The notes under the pieces were generated by a model. That model ran no database searches. It was not told where the DNA came from and saw only the letters and a list, made by a program, of their open reading frames with translations. A stretch of DNA of 32,363 nt from a virus: IMG/VR virus record IMGVR_UViG_3300010413_000111, positions 1 to 32,363 of that record. One strand, written 5' to 3'. Position numbers and translations under genes: made by a program. Positions 23,133-30,833 of the stretch are shown one piece after another (position 1 is the stretch's first letter; each line of letters opens with the position of its first letter).

Positions 23133-23549
23133 TTACGAAGTTACTCGAGTTAATGCACCCTGGCCTTCGAAGTCTACGGACAAAGTTGAGAAGTCATCCG
23201 TCCCGGTAGAGTGGTCAACACTCGTAAGAATGGCGTCTCCCTCCCAGTACTTAGTTGCAGTGTTCCGGCTATCATAGAACCGAATCTTGATAACATTCCC
23301 GGCAACCACAGTGTCGAAGATTGTGTCATCAGCGTCGTCATAGTAACCACTCAAAGAGCCTGACCATGACATCCAGGTTCGAGCCTTCTCGATCCAGGCA
23401 TCAGCTAATGATGCAACAAACACTTTGTGCTCTGCAGAATCAACATTGATGTTGATCGAAAACTCGTTACGTTCTGGGATGGGGTCCCAGGTTGATCCCC
23501 CGTTAGTAGAAAAGTCTACTCTGGCATCAATACCTACTATTGCAGCCAT
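23133..23549 (-). CDS. Major tail tube protein
   Basis: 138 residues, beta-rich and of the size of small tube proteins. It begins AAIVGIDARVDFSTNGGSTW and contains NEFSININVDSAEHKVFVAS, WMSWSGSLSGYYDDADDT, IKIRFYDSRN and SVDHSTGTDDFSTLSVDFEG. The centre (W.G.SG.YD..D) and the closing pattern T.....D...TLS..F.G are widely seen in TP901-1-like tube proteins. An AGGAGG site lies just before the ATG. It follows a recurrent motif copy and a tiny upstream reading frame, and precedes a hairpin and the chaperone gene, as expected for a highly made protein. Confidence 0.88.
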   Translation of the reverse strand: MAAIVGIDARVDFSTNGGSTWDPIPERNEFSININVDSAEHKVFVASLADAWIEKARTWMSWSGSLSGYYDDADDTIFDTVVAGNVIKIRFYDSRNTATKYWEGDAILTSVDHSTGTDDFSTLSVDFEGQGALTRVTS

Positions 23550-23560
23550 TTGTTATCCTC

Positions 23561-23581
23561 CTAATTGGACAATTTTTCCAT
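23561..23581 (-). CDS. Possible 6-codon leader ORF (MEKLSN) before the tail tube gene
   Basis: ATG at 23581 with AAGGAG 6 nt upstream, six codons, then TAG. The stop overlaps the AGGAGG site of the tail tube gene, whose ATG comes 11 nt later. Ribosomes ending here could re-start on the tube gene. Such a short frame may arise by chance; the strong ribosome site is what makes it notable. Confidence 0.35.
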   Translation of the reverse strand: MEKLSN

Positions 23582-23645
23582 AATTTTCTCCTTGTCACAG
23601 GTTTCCCCTAAAAACATTCTTCACATATTGCATCTACACTCAAAT

Positions 23646-23660
23646 ACTTCAATCGATTTT
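23646..23660 (-). promoter_or_regulatory. Recurrent intergenic motif, copy C (exact)
   Basis: The minus-strand sequence AAAATCGATTGAAGT is identical to copies at 10769 and 30834 and overlaps the last bases of the acidic-protein stop codon. It is followed by a ~65-nt leader before the mini-ORF and 96 nt before the tail tube ATG. Here there is no terminator upstream, so the site would add transcription to an ongoing unit. Confidence 0.58.
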
Positions 23661-24072
23661 ATTTGCGGAATGCAAAAAAATCTTCTACCGCACCTTCATA
23701 CTGCAAATCCTCCAGGTACGGGCTGCCCATCAGCATCTCTGGCACAATAATTATGCCACCCGGCCTAACAGCCCCTATGGCCCATACAAGTATACTTTGG
23801 GCCTGTTTATCTGGCAAATAGGCAGACATCAAAAGAGCACTGTCTACCTTCTCGTGCAAACGTGCGTGCGCCTTCGCTAACCAAAGGTCAACAGTCACCT
23901 GATCGAAAACAAGAGTAACCTCATCGAGGTTAATGAAAGGCTCTTCGGCAGCAGCAGGTTGCTCTTCAACCTCCGGCTCGATTTCCATTTCGGGCTCAGG
24001 ACTTTCAACCACTTCGGGTTCTTCAAACTCTGCAACTTCTTCGATCTCGTCCTGGCTTTTATTTTTCGGCAT
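23659..24072 (-). CDS. Acidic hypothetical protein, 137 aa
   Basis: The first ~45 residues are a Glu/Pro-rich low-complexity stretch (EEVAEFEEPEVVESPEPEM). The remaining part looks folded and helical with hydrophobic strands (TVDLWLAKAHARLHEKVDS, SILVWAIGAVRPGGIIIVPE). I do not recognise the family. It sits between the tail-completion gene and the tail tube, a place sometimes held by tail-tube partners. A disordered acidic arm on a small domain suggests a binding or assembly role; this is inference. Confidence 0.65.
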   Translation of the reverse strand: MPKNKSQDEIEEVAEFEEPEVVESPEPEMEIEPEVEEQPAAAEEPFINLDEVTLVFDQVTVDLWLAKAHARLHEKVDSALLMSAYLPDKQAQSILVWAIGAVRPGGIIIVPEMLMGSPYLEDLQYEGAVEDFFAFRK

Positions 24073-24081
24073 AGTATCCTC

Positions 24082-24510
24082 CTAAAAAGGTTCAATCGCC
24101 TGAATAAGAAAGGGCAAAAAGTAAAATGGTATATCATTTACCTGTCCTACATAGGCGTCTGCAAGATCCGTAATCTTAGCATGGGCCGTAACCCCTCCCA
24201 AGCGTGGATCATCATCAAACACCGTTTTGGTTTTGTCTACAATCATACGTAGTTTATCCTCAATGTCTTCTGAATATTGGATCAATACTACACCTGCTAT
24301 AGACCAGATCCAGACGGGCTTAGAGAAGGGTTTCCCAGTCATCTCATTGCCCCCATTGTAATCTATGTAGCACCCATACCCCTCACCTTCGAGGAACATG
24401 CTCTCCATAACACCGTCCGCATCTCCTACTCGGCATCGATTATCATTTAACTCATCAAACTTACTTACAAATAAAGCTCTTATAGCCTCTTCTATTTCAG
24501 TATATCCCAT
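24082..24510 (-). CDS. Tail terminator / tail completion protein-like
   Basis: 142 residues. The start overlaps the stop of the neck protein gene by one base. The N-terminal helix (YTEIEEAIRALFVSKFDEL) and the helix-strand region (VWIWSIAGVVLIQYSEDIEDKLRMI) resemble tail terminators, which cap the tail tube and join it to the neck. The position, after connector and neck genes and before the tail tube, is the standard one. Sequence alone would not be enough for this call. Confidence 0.65.
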   Translation of the reverse strand: MGYTEIEEAIRALFVSKFDELNDNRCRVGDADGVMESMFLEGEGYGCYIDYNGGNEMTGKPFSKPVWIWSIAGVVLIQYSEDIEDKLRMIVDKTKTVFDDDPRLGGVTAHAKITDLADAYVGQVNDIPFYFLPFLIQAIEPF

Positions 24511-25349
24511 TAGTCTATCGCTCCATATCTGTTAGGCCGTCTAATAGCACCCTCAAAACCACCACGCTTACCCATCTTAGTTGGGTCAAAGACCTTCTGC
24601 GTTCCGGCACTGTTCCAGAATGAGACCATGGCCTGTGCCAGATCGTCCGCATGATCTTGAGCAAGTTTGTTTATCAACCCCTTGCGTTGGACTACCAAAT
24701 ACGTAGGATAATCGAAGTATCCTGACCCTCCTGGGTAATATTTATCCCATATAGCACCGGGTCTCTCAGTCCCCTCTTCTTTAATAGCAGTTTGTATAGC
24801 CCTCAGTGCAGAGTTTACAATATCCTTCTGATTCCTCTCAGATCGACCATGCTCTTTAGTAGTAAACGGCTTACCCTTACTCGATCTGCTCTCAAATGAT
24901 TGTATGATGCGTGCCCCTCCATAGGACCACCCACCGTCTGGGGCGTCTCCCCCCTTCAGCTTCTGCCTATACTCAGCATAAGACAACAGCCTAATATTCT
25001 TCCGAGCTGCCCATGCTTTCAATCTCCCCAGAGATACAGATGTCCCAGGAGGTAGGCCCTCACGCACATGTTGTGCGTTACCCCCCTCAACAACCTGCAC
25101 ATTTACAATACCTCCCCGGCCCTTGCCCCCCTCTGGTTTAAAAGCATTCATGGTTCTTCCGGTCTCATAGATAGGGACTACCCCCTTTAATCCGGGATCT
25201 GGGCTAAACCATTTTCTGAACCGTTGTATGATATCCTCAGCAAATGCGTTACCATGTGCAGAAACCGCTTGGTTCGAAAACTCCACAATCTGCTGCTTGG
25301 ATAGTTTTTTATCCTCGTTCCAGGGCTTATACTCAATCTTGATAACCAT
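24510..25349 (-). CDS. Neck / head-tail joining protein (HK97 gp10-like position)
   Basis: 279 residues, with one-base overlaps at both ends (25349, 24510). The N-terminus (LSKQQIVEFSNQAVSAHGNAF, FAEDIIQRFRKWFSPDP) and the mid region (HVREGLPPGTSVSLGRLKAW) are followed by a basic, Gly-rich part and a helical C-terminus (INKLAQDHADDLAQAMVSFW). HK97 gp10-like neck proteins often show an N-terminal strand-helix and a C-terminal helix like this, but the match is loose. Its place between connector and tail terminator gives most of the support. Confidence 0.6.
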   Translation of the reverse strand: MVIKIEYKPWNEDKKLSKQQIVEFSNQAVSAHGNAFAEDIIQRFRKWFSPDPGLKGVVPIYETGRTMNAFKPEGGKGRGGIVNVQVVEGGNAQHVREGLPPGTSVSLGRLKAWAARKNIRLLSYAEYRQKLKGGDAPDGGWSYGGARIIQSFESRSSKGKPFTTKEHGRSERNQKDIVNSALRAIQTAIKEEGTERPGAIWDKYYPGGSGYFDYPTYLVVQRKGLINKLAQDHADDLAQAMVSFWNSAGTQKVFDPTKMGKRGGFEGAIRRPNRYGAID

Positions 25350-25915
25350 TACCGTACTCTTGGGTTGTCCCGTCGCAACAGTTGACGCATAATCCCCCGA
25401 AGATGATCGGGTAATCCCATAGTCATATTAGGTGTGGGTTCTCCTGTCTGTGAATCTTTGTTAGACCATTTTATGCTGGAATCTGCCCCGAACCTCTTCT
25501 TGTAGTTTATGATAGCAACTATCATACTAGCTGCAGTTAAAGAGATCACAGGGTCTATGTCAGTACCACCAGCTGTATAATCGATCTCTACATTTGCGTT
25601 TCCTCGAGGAAAGATCTCATTCTCAAGCTGAATGATATTCTTTTGTACTATGAAGTCTGTAGCCAACACTGATACCCCATTGATCCGCACGTCTTGAACA
25701 GATACAATTGGAGGATCTTTTACCCGTAGGTATGGAGTGCCATCTCCATTATGAACCTCATCTGTGATCACAACTTCTGCGCCTAGATAAGGGGTACCCA
25801 GGTGTTGGCGTATCAGACCCTCGACCTGTAGAGACCAAGAATCCTCAAGCTCTCCCTTTGGTATTGGGTGCATATTAGTAACATCTTCTTTAGTGCATAA
25901 CTCCCAGGCTGCCAT
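25349..25915 (-). CDS. Head-tail connector protein (gp6-like)
   Basis: About 188 residues from the ATG at 25915, which has GGAGG 5 nt upstream; the longer open frame to 25960 lacks such a site. Residues 1-45 (WELCTKEDVTNMHPI, SLQVEGLIRQHLGTPYLG) form the helices common in gp6-like adaptors. A beta hairpin region (PPIVSVQDVRINGVSVLATDF, NVEIDYTAGG) and a helical end (ASMIVAIINYKKRF, DHLRGIMRQLLRR) complete the usual order. Connectors ring the portal and link it to neck and tail. It opens the neck unit after the capsid terminator and motif copy D. Confidence 0.8.
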   Translation of the reverse strand: MAAWELCTKEDVTNMHPIPKGELEDSWSLQVEGLIRQHLGTPYLGAEVVITDEVHNGDGTPYLRVKDPPIVSVQDVRINGVSVLATDFIVQKNIIQLENEIFPRGNANVEIDYTAGGTDIDPVISLTAASMIVAIINYKKRFGADSSIKWSNKDSQTGEPTPNMTMGLPDHLRGIMRQLLRRDNPRVR

Positions 25916-25982
25916 CTTGCCTCCAGTCCAAACTTGTACTAAACACCACCTACGACACATTCGTGGTTTCAGTGGTTCATTA

Positions 25983-25997
25983 TCTACAATCGATTAT
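25983..25997 (-). promoter_or_regulatory. Recurrent intergenic motif, copy D (core conserved)
   Basis: On the minus strand ATAATCGATTGTAGA keeps the AATCGATTG core and differs from the exact copies at three flanking bases. It follows the capsid terminator at 26013-26039 and comes 67 nt before the connector ATG. A GATAAT just downstream could act as a -10 box, so an ordinary promoter is not ruled out here. Confidence 0.5.
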
Positions 25998-26012
25998 TCC
26001 TAAAAAAAGATA

Positions 26013-26039
26013 CTCCCTGGGACCGTGGGCCCCAGGGAG
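26013..26039 (-). terminator. Intrinsic terminator after the major capsid gene
   Basis: CTCCCTGGG (26013-26021) and CCCAGGGAG (26031-26039) form a 9-bp stem. On the minus strand it is followed by TATCTTTTTTT. A second perfect hairpin nearer the gene (GAGCCCCC/GGGGGCTC, 26069-26090) has no T run and may protect the mRNA end or slow the polymerase. The gap 25961-26119 also holds motif copy D. Confidence 0.9.
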
Positions 26040-26068
26040 ACAGAGAGGAGAGTGAGATAATAGCTTGA

Positions 26069-26090
26069 GAGCCCCCAGGGTAGGGGGCTC
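26069..26090 (-). repeat. GC-rich hairpin in the capsid gene 3' UTR
   Basis: GAGCCCCC and GGGGGCTC form a perfect 8-bp stem with a 6-nt loop, 29 nt after the capsid stop codon. The lack of a T run on the minus strand argues against a terminator; mRNA stabilisation is possible. Confidence 0.55.
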
Positions 26091-26119
26091 GGGTTATATT
26101 AGATTGTCACCCAACTAGC

Positions 26120-27421
26120 TTACGCCAGTTTTGCGTGCCGAATGACAGCGTTGACGTTGGGGTAAACCAACTTGAATGCCAAGTAGGACTTGAGCATATA
26201 GTCGTAGCTATCCTTCACACGGGCCAACTCAACGAAGCTCAGCAGTTTTCCAACCTGCCGACCCATGTCATCGACCATTCCGACGTATGAGCCACCACGC
26301 TGTGGGCGGGCGTTGACCAGAACAATGTTCTCTTCGCCAGCAGCCAGAGGCTTGATTGCGATGTCAGACTTGCTGCCATCGTCAGTGTACGCCTCTACAG
26401 AACCATTTACGGTTCCAGCGGAGTCATAGGTCTTTGCGGGAATGATATCGATCAACTGGACATCGCCAGTGTCGGTTTTGCGGAAGATCATATAAGCTTT
26501 TGCATTCGCATCAGCTGTCCAGGACAGATCAACCGAGAAGTTGGGTGTACCAGCAGTCCGGGCTGTTGACAGTGCGCTGGCAACCTGTTCACCATACATG
26601 GTGACAGATGCAATCTGGTGCTGGAAGTCAGAACCATCGGTCAGCGTTCCGCCAGATGCCAGGGCCGAAGTCAGGGCCGGGCTTGTCGAGGTACCTGCGG
26701 GAACCACGAAATCGCTTTCGTAGATCGGGGCACCTGCGTAAGATGCCATGACGATTTTACCATCGTCCAACACTGCCTCTTGTAGGGGCAGGGAGACTTT
26801 GGCCTGGAGGCCGTCAACAACCTGTTTCATCCGTAGACCCATGATCCAAAAGCGAGGATCATTGCGGACTTGGCGATAGCCAGCAGCCTTGGCAACCGCA
26901 GCATCCAGGTCGTCCAGAGTGATTTTGTTTCCGCCAGCATCGATCACGTTGCCTGGGGCATACGCAAACAGACGGGGCAGAAGTCCAGAGTATTGATAGG
27001 CATCTCCGGTAAAGCCGATATCATTGGCAGTACCGTACAGAGCACCAAACTCCATCAGATCCGCCATACCTTCCAAAGAGCCTTCCAGCTCTACGGAAAG
27101 TGCGTCAATAAACTTTTCGTCTACTGCCTGGGCAAATCCGGTTACACCACCCCAAATGCGCTGAATCTTCAGCTGAACAGTCTTACGGGAATATGTCCCT
27201 GACTGTTGGTTCATTGGGGTCGTCTCGCCTTCGAACCAACCCTGCGGGTGACTCGTGCGGACATTATATTCGTGGGTCTTGCTCTCGGCCTGTTGCACGT
27301 CCATCAGCTGGGCCAACGGTTGGAGCTTCATCAGCTCTTCGTGCAGAATAGCATCAAGGTCCTCTGCTTGCAGAGCATCTTGGGCCGAGGTCAGCAAGGC
27401 TTTCTTTAACTCACTGGGCAT
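26120..27421 (-). CDS. Major capsid protein, HK97-type, with Ig/FN3-like insertion
   Basis: 433 residues, GGGGG 5-6 nt before the ATG. An N-terminal arm (residues 1-45) precedes an E-loop-like region (HEYNVRTSHPQGWFEGET, TYSRKTVQLKIQRIWGGVTG). The P and A domain segments follow (LDDLDAAVAKAAGYRQV, RFWIMGLRMKQVVDGLQ), and the C-terminal end returns to the capsid fold (SFVELARVKDSYDYMLKSYLAF). Between ~255 and ~352 lies a region rich in Ser/Thr with VDLSWTADANAKAYMIFRK, a pattern of Ig/FN3-like domains that would project from the shell. The gene follows the prohead protease and ends before a strong terminator, as expected for the most abundant virion protein. Confidence 0.87.
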   Translation of the reverse strand: MPSELKKALLTSAQDALQAEDLDAILHEELMKLQPLAQLMDVQQAESKTHEYNVRTSHPQGWFEGETTPMNQQSGTYSRKTVQLKIQRIWGGVTGFAQAVDEKFIDALSVELEGSLEGMADLMEFGALYGTANDIGFTGDAYQYSGLLPRLFAYAPGNVIDAGGNKITLDDLDAAVAKAAGYRQVRNDPRFWIMGLRMKQVVDGLQAKVSLPLQEAVLDDGKIVMASYAGAPIYESDFVVPAGTSTSPALTSALASGGTLTDGSDFQHQIASVTMYGEQVASALSTARTAGTPNFSVDLSWTADANAKAYMIFRKTDTGDVQLIDIIPAKTYDSAGTVNGSVEAYTDDGSKSDIAIKPLAAGEENIVLVNARPQRGGSYVGMVDDMGRQVGKLLSFVELARVKDSYDYMLKSYLAFKLVYPNVNAVIRHAKLA

Positions 27422-27456
27422 TGCTTCCCCCTTATAGATATTTTATAGTTTGTGCC

Positions 27457-28035
27457 TTAGTCTACCTTGAAGAACATCTTCAAAGCAGAACGCAGGTCTT
27501 TCACTTCCGGAGTGTCCTCTTCCGCATTGCTATCTAAGTCGATATCAGTAGCGGGGATTCCACCTTCCCGGTTTACAGGAGCTGATTTTTCCTCTTCAAC
27601 CTCTTCCGGCTCTTCCTGGGTTTCCTCGATCTCTTCTACTTCATCTTCACTTTCGATCTGATCAATGCCTTGATCCTCTGTCGAAGTCTCCAGATTCCGT
27701 AAAACAGCATCAAGTCGCTCAGTAAAACCATCCATGGTTTCAGCGTACTTGTTCAGCATATCCGTCATTCCAATCACAGCGTCCATAAGACCCTGTTCCA
27801 ACACCACTACATGGTTGGAGTCTTCCAGCTCTTCCTGATCTTCCTCGGTTTCGCCTTCAACATCCTTCTCCATCTCGATTTCGTCTTCCGATTCGGCAAC
27901 CTCTTCGTCCTCTTCGATTGCTTTCTCTTCTTCGATGACCTCTTCGGTCTCCGGTTCGACTTCCTCGATGGTGTCCTCTTCAAGGATTTCCTCCTCGATA
28001 ACCTCGTTCTCTAAGGATTTTTCTTCCTCGGGCAT
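27457..28035 (-). CDS. Possible scaffold protein from an internal in-frame start in the protease gene
   Basis: Within the protease gene, codon Met186 (ATG at 28035) is preceded by GGAGGG (28045-28040), 4-5 nt away, a strong ribosome site not expected by chance. Starting there gives ~192 residues: a very Glu-rich arm (IEEEILEEDTIEEVEPETEE), a helical middle (LMDAVIGMTDMLNKYAETM, FTERLDAVLRNLE), and a basic-ended C-terminus (DLRSALKMFFKVD). That layout matches phage scaffolds, and no separate scaffold gene lies between protease and capsid. Lambda C/Nu3 shows the same kind of nested start. Production of the shorter form is inferred. Confidence 0.6.
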   Translation of the reverse strand: MPEEEKSLENEVIEEEILEEDTIEEVEPETEEVIEEEKAIEEDEEVAESEDEIEMEKDVEGETEEDQEELEDSNHVVVLEQGLMDAVIGMTDMLNKYAETMDGFTERLDAVLRNLETSTEDQGIDQIESEDEVEEIEETQEEPEEVEEEKSAPVNREGGIPATDIDLDSNAEEDTPEVKDLRSALKMFFKVD

Positions 28036-28590
28036 ATTTCCCTCCAAATGCATATTTACTAGCGACGCCATACTTTTGGCTACGGTATCAAAACCGTGTT
28101 GTTTTGCCAGGGCTCTTAAACCGTCGGTAGCTTCAAGTCCCTTGAGAGCAGCGTCATAATTTGCGGGATGGTCCACCAGGGATATCTCCGCTAATTGGTA
28201 ATCGTTGATCAGAAGGCCCCCGTCTTCGAGAAACTCGACATCTTCAAACTTGATAAGAGCACCAATGCTTAGGGCCTTCAACAGACCCTGCTCTACTTCG
28301 AATGCAGCGTCTTTATCAATAACTTTAATTTCAACTTCGTTCCATTCGAGGCCGTCTTCTTTTCCGATGCCGACAATCTTCCCTACTGGGCGGGGTTGGT
28401 GCATGTAGCGAATATTACCCCATTGCCGATATGCCCCGAGAGCACGTTCTGTAGCACTCCTGGTGATAATATCACCAAACTCATCTTTATTGTCCGAAGT
28501 GAAGTAGCCCCTGGTAACCAGGAACCCATCTTCTGACTTAGAGAAGTCCTTACTTAGAGGAATGCCGATAATCTTGGTAAGGTTTTCCAT
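27457..28590 (-). CDS. Prohead protease (HK97/U35-like) fused to a scaffold-like acidic region
   Basis: 377 residues from the ATG at 28590, preceded by GGGG and overlapping closely the stop of the gene upstream; the open frame up to 28635 lacks a better site. The protease part (1-165) has His64 in RYMHQPRPVGK and Ser108 in LKALSIGALI, followed by LAEISLVDHPAN, the marks of HK97-type prohead serine proteases. Residues ~186-377 are highly acidic and helical, fitting a scaffold. The enzyme would mature the head by cutting scaffold and capsid arms. It lies directly upstream of the capsid gene. Confidence 0.9.
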   Translation of the reverse strand: MENLTKIIGIPLSKDFSKSEDGFLVTRGYFTSDNKDEFGDIITRSATERALGAYRQWGNIRYMHQPRPVGKIVGIGKEDGLEWNEVEIKVIDKDAAFEVEQGLLKALSIGALIKFEDVEFLEDGGLLINDYQLAEISLVDHPANYDAALKGLEATDGLRALAKQHGFDTVAKSMASLVNMHLEGNMPEEEKSLENEVIEEEILEEDTIEEVEPETEEVIEEEKAIEEDEEVAESEDEIEMEKDVEGETEEDQEELEDSNHVVVLEQGLMDAVIGMTDMLNKYAETMDGFTERLDAVLRNLETSTEDQGIDQIESEDEVEEIEETQEEPEEVEEEKSAPVNREGGIPATDIDLDSNAEEDTPEVKDLRSALKMFFKVD

Positions 28591-28591
28591 A

Positions 28592-28861
28592 TTAATCCCC
28601 GTATTCTGCAGCCATCTGTACCAGCTTCGCAGCAAACTTTGGCCCGAAGGCCCTGTTCAACTCTGCCCTGGGTACTTCTCGGACCATCTCAAACGTAATC
28701 CCAGGCTGATTTCCAGGAAAAGCTAGTTTCTCAGGCCAGTCTGATTTCCAACGGGTGTAAACTTTCTCAGTCTCCTCCTCAGTAAGGTACCCGTCGATTA
28801 TTGTACCTACGGCAAGGCTCGTCCCCTGCCTGTATCTCGTAGTCTCAACATTTAAAGGCAT
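28592..28861 (-). CDS. Hypothetical protein, 89 aa
   Basis: ATG at 28861 with AGGAG 6 nt upstream; its stop is 1 nt before the protease ATG. The sequence has a helix (LTEEETEKVYTRWKSDWPEK) and a second one at the end (RAELNRAFGPKFAAKLVQMA). No family is recognised and no metal-binding or membrane signature is seen. As part of the head unit between portal and protease, it may assist head assembly, but nothing in the sequence proves it. A weak variant of the recurrent motif lies in its leader. Confidence 0.65.
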   Translation of the reverse strand: MPLNVETTRYRQGTSLAVGTIIDGYLTEEETEKVYTRWKSDWPEKLAFPGNQPGITFEMVREVPRAELNRAFGPKFAAKLVQMAAEYGD

Positions 28862-28876
28862 AAAAATCTCCTATTC

Positions 28877-28891
28877 TCTTCAATTGGATTT
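28877..28891 (-). promoter_or_regulatory. Weak variant of the recurrent motif, copy F
   Basis: The minus-strand sequence AAATCCAATTGAAGA matches the exact copies at 11 of 15 bases and lies 15 nt before the ATG at 28861, in the 48-nt gap after the zinc-ribbon gene. It is close enough to be noted but could be chance. Confidence 0.25.
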
Positions 28892-28909
28892 ATAAATAAA
28901 ATGCAAATG

Positions 28910-29176
28910 CTATTTCTCATGCATTTTCTTTCCGATCTCATTTACCATCGCCCTGGCTGCGGTAGAAGCTATCGCATCTGTCAATTGGTAGACAGATCTA
29001 ACAATAGGATCTGCCGTATACCAGACCTTTACACGCTTGCACTCAGGGCAGGTAACAACAAGATTGGGCCCATTTGTCCTCATCTGCTCACCAGGAACAG
29101 ACGGATGCAGCTCTCCACCCAGGACCTTTCCAAGAGTAAAGCCACATTCAACACATAACCATTCTACTTTTCCCAT
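28910..29176 (-). CDS. Zinc-ribbon-like small protein, 88 aa
   Basis: Two CxxC pairs (CVEC at residues 8-11 and CPEC at ~43-46) form a likely zinc ribbon with a loop of about 30 residues. The C-terminal half is helical (VRSVYQLTDAIASTAARAMV). The start overlaps the portal stop by 13 nt and has little ribosome site of its own, so translation is probably coupled to the portal gene. The role is unknown; zinc-ribbon proteins in head operons may bind nucleic acid or act in assembly. Confidence 0.7.
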   Translation of the reverse strand: MGKVEWLCVECGFTLGKVLGGELHPSVPGEQMRTNGPNLVVTCPECKRVKVWYTADPIVRSVYQLTDAIASTAARAMVNEIGKKMHEK

Positions 29177-30801
29177 AGCTCATAAACCGTTTGTAACGCA
29201 GACTGGAATACATGGTCGATCTCTTCCGGAGTTTCTGCTTTATGTACTTCGTAGTTGATCAACTCCGAGATGTCTATGGGGAGTACGTCAGTGTTAAAAT
29301 CTCTGATAGGTTTGCCACTCTTTGCACGTTTCTTTGCGAAAGACCGCCAAGTCTTCAACTCGTCCACAACCTGCACTAAAAGAGCACTATCCTGGCGAGT
29401 CTCGTCATCATGGTTATCACCACGAGGCGGGTCCTGATCGTCAAGTGTTGGCTCTCCTGTGTTAGATGGTGAATCTGGTTCTTCTTCACGTCCCCCAGGC
29501 TCGCTACCCTGCGGATTGGTAGCCTCTTGCGCCTCCATCTGATCTATAAATAGATCGCCATCTTCCCGTTCATCCTTTCCAAGCTCCTGCCGAATCTCGT
29601 TCGGGTTCAGGACGCCCATACTATGATAACGCATATGTACGGTCGCTTTCTCCACCTGGGTCAGGAAGTCCGGGGTATTAAATTTAAACTCCCAACCATC
29701 ATAAGCAAACTCACGTTCGTGTATCTGCTCATAGAAGGCAACTTCAATCATACGGAATAGTGGTTCCATCTGGGTCTCGTGATACTCCCGTCTCGACTCT
29801 CGCATGTTTGCGGAGGAAAGGCTATCAGTGAGCCCTAGCTTGGTTCCACTAACACCAGCAACTGCAAGCTCCTCTTCCCGGGCCTGTACTCTTGATTCCT
29901 GGTACGGTAGTCCGTCTGGAAGAGGTCGTAACTCTTTCACATCAAACTCACCCTGCACCGCAATAGCACTTCTACCTGTGTTCGCTGCGCCACCATGCCG
30001 GGCCTGGATCTCCTGAACAAACTGGTCAAACCCTTCGTCAGAAATATCCTCGGAAAGCATGTAAACTACTTCCGGCCTATCCCGGTTCTTCATGTATTCC
30101 CTGGCGGAGGTCATCAAGTAAAAGTCTAACGGTAACGTCAGGTCAGCAATTGACCTGATATCTGTCCCTCCCAAGGGAGAACCCTCAAAGTCTGGGTTCG
30201 TTATGTAGACTAGATCCCTTGGGTTTTTAAAATGTACCTGTGTCATAGGATCGGACGTAGGAAACTGTATGAAAGCTGGGCCGTCTTTAAAGTTGCCTGA
30301 CTCATCTACATTAGGAACAATCATCCCTGGTAGAAAGTCCATACCTACAGGCCTGTCGTTTCCGTCCCTCAAAATATGAAACCCAGCTTGTCCGAAATAC
30401 CTCAAGTACATGACTGCAATCATGAGCTTGTGTGCAAAGTTTTGGTAGTCTTTTATATTGGTCCAATCTTTATTCTTAAAGGAATAAAACTCCATCAACT
30501 TCCTGCGCTGCAGGTCTGGAGGTTCTGATTTAGCTTCTGGATGTTTAGCAAGATACCACCAGGAACCAACTGCACTTTTACCAACAACACTAATAGCAGC
30601 ACGAAGATAACCATGCTGCTTGATTGCCGACATCAACTCCCAAAACTGGTTGAATCGTTGTATTGTGGGATTTAGGTCTTCGACCCTTATCTTCTGACTA
30701 CCGATAGTGATCACACCACGATCATATTCTTTAATAACACTAAGCTTTTTGCCTGTATTTGGTAAATCCCTGTTTCTTATTTTATACGCAAAATCTGCCA
30801 C
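29164..30801 (-). CDS. Portal protein
   Basis: About 545 residues. The start is a GTG at 30801 with GAGGAGGG 4-5 nt upstream; an upstream ATG at 30840 would cross the leader and the recurrent motif. Segments typical of portals include TIQRFNQFWELMSAIKQHG, the clip/wing region LPLDFYLMTSAREYMKNRD (residues ~223-245), the stem-side REYHETQMEPLFRMIEVAF, and MGVLNPNEIRQELGKD (~397-410). A Glu/Pro-rich linker precedes the C-terminal domain. Twelve copies of such proteins form the DNA channel and motor dock. It is the first gene of the head unit, after a terminator and motif copy A. Confidence 0.92.
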   Translation of the reverse strand: MADFAYKIRNRDLPNTGKKLSVIKEYDRGVITIGSQKIRVEDLNPTIQRFNQFWELMSAIKQHGYLRAAISVVGKSAVGSWWYLAKHPEAKSEPPDLQRRKLMEFYSFKNKDWTNIKDYQNFAHKLMIAVMYLRYFGQAGFHILRDGNDRPVGMDFLPGMIVPNVDESGNFKDGPAFIQFPTSDPMTQVHFKNPRDLVYITNPDFEGSPLGGTDIRSIADLTLPLDFYLMTSAREYMKNRDRPEVVYMLSEDISDEGFDQFVQEIQARHGGAANTGRSAIAVQGEFDVKELRPLPDGLPYQESRVQAREEELAVAGVSGTKLGLTDSLSSANMRESRREYHETQMEPLFRMIEVAFYEQIHEREFAYDGWEFKFNTPDFLTQVEKATVHMRYHSMGVLNPNEIRQELGKDEREDGDLFIDQMEAQEATNPQGSEPGGREEEPDSPSNTGEPTLDDQDPPRGDNHDDETRQDSALLVQVVDELKTWRSFAKKRAKSGKPIRDFNTDVLPIDISELINYEVHKAETPEEIDHVFQSALQTVYELWEK

Positions 30802-30833
30802 TAATCCCTCCTCGAGACAGAGCAACCCTACTA

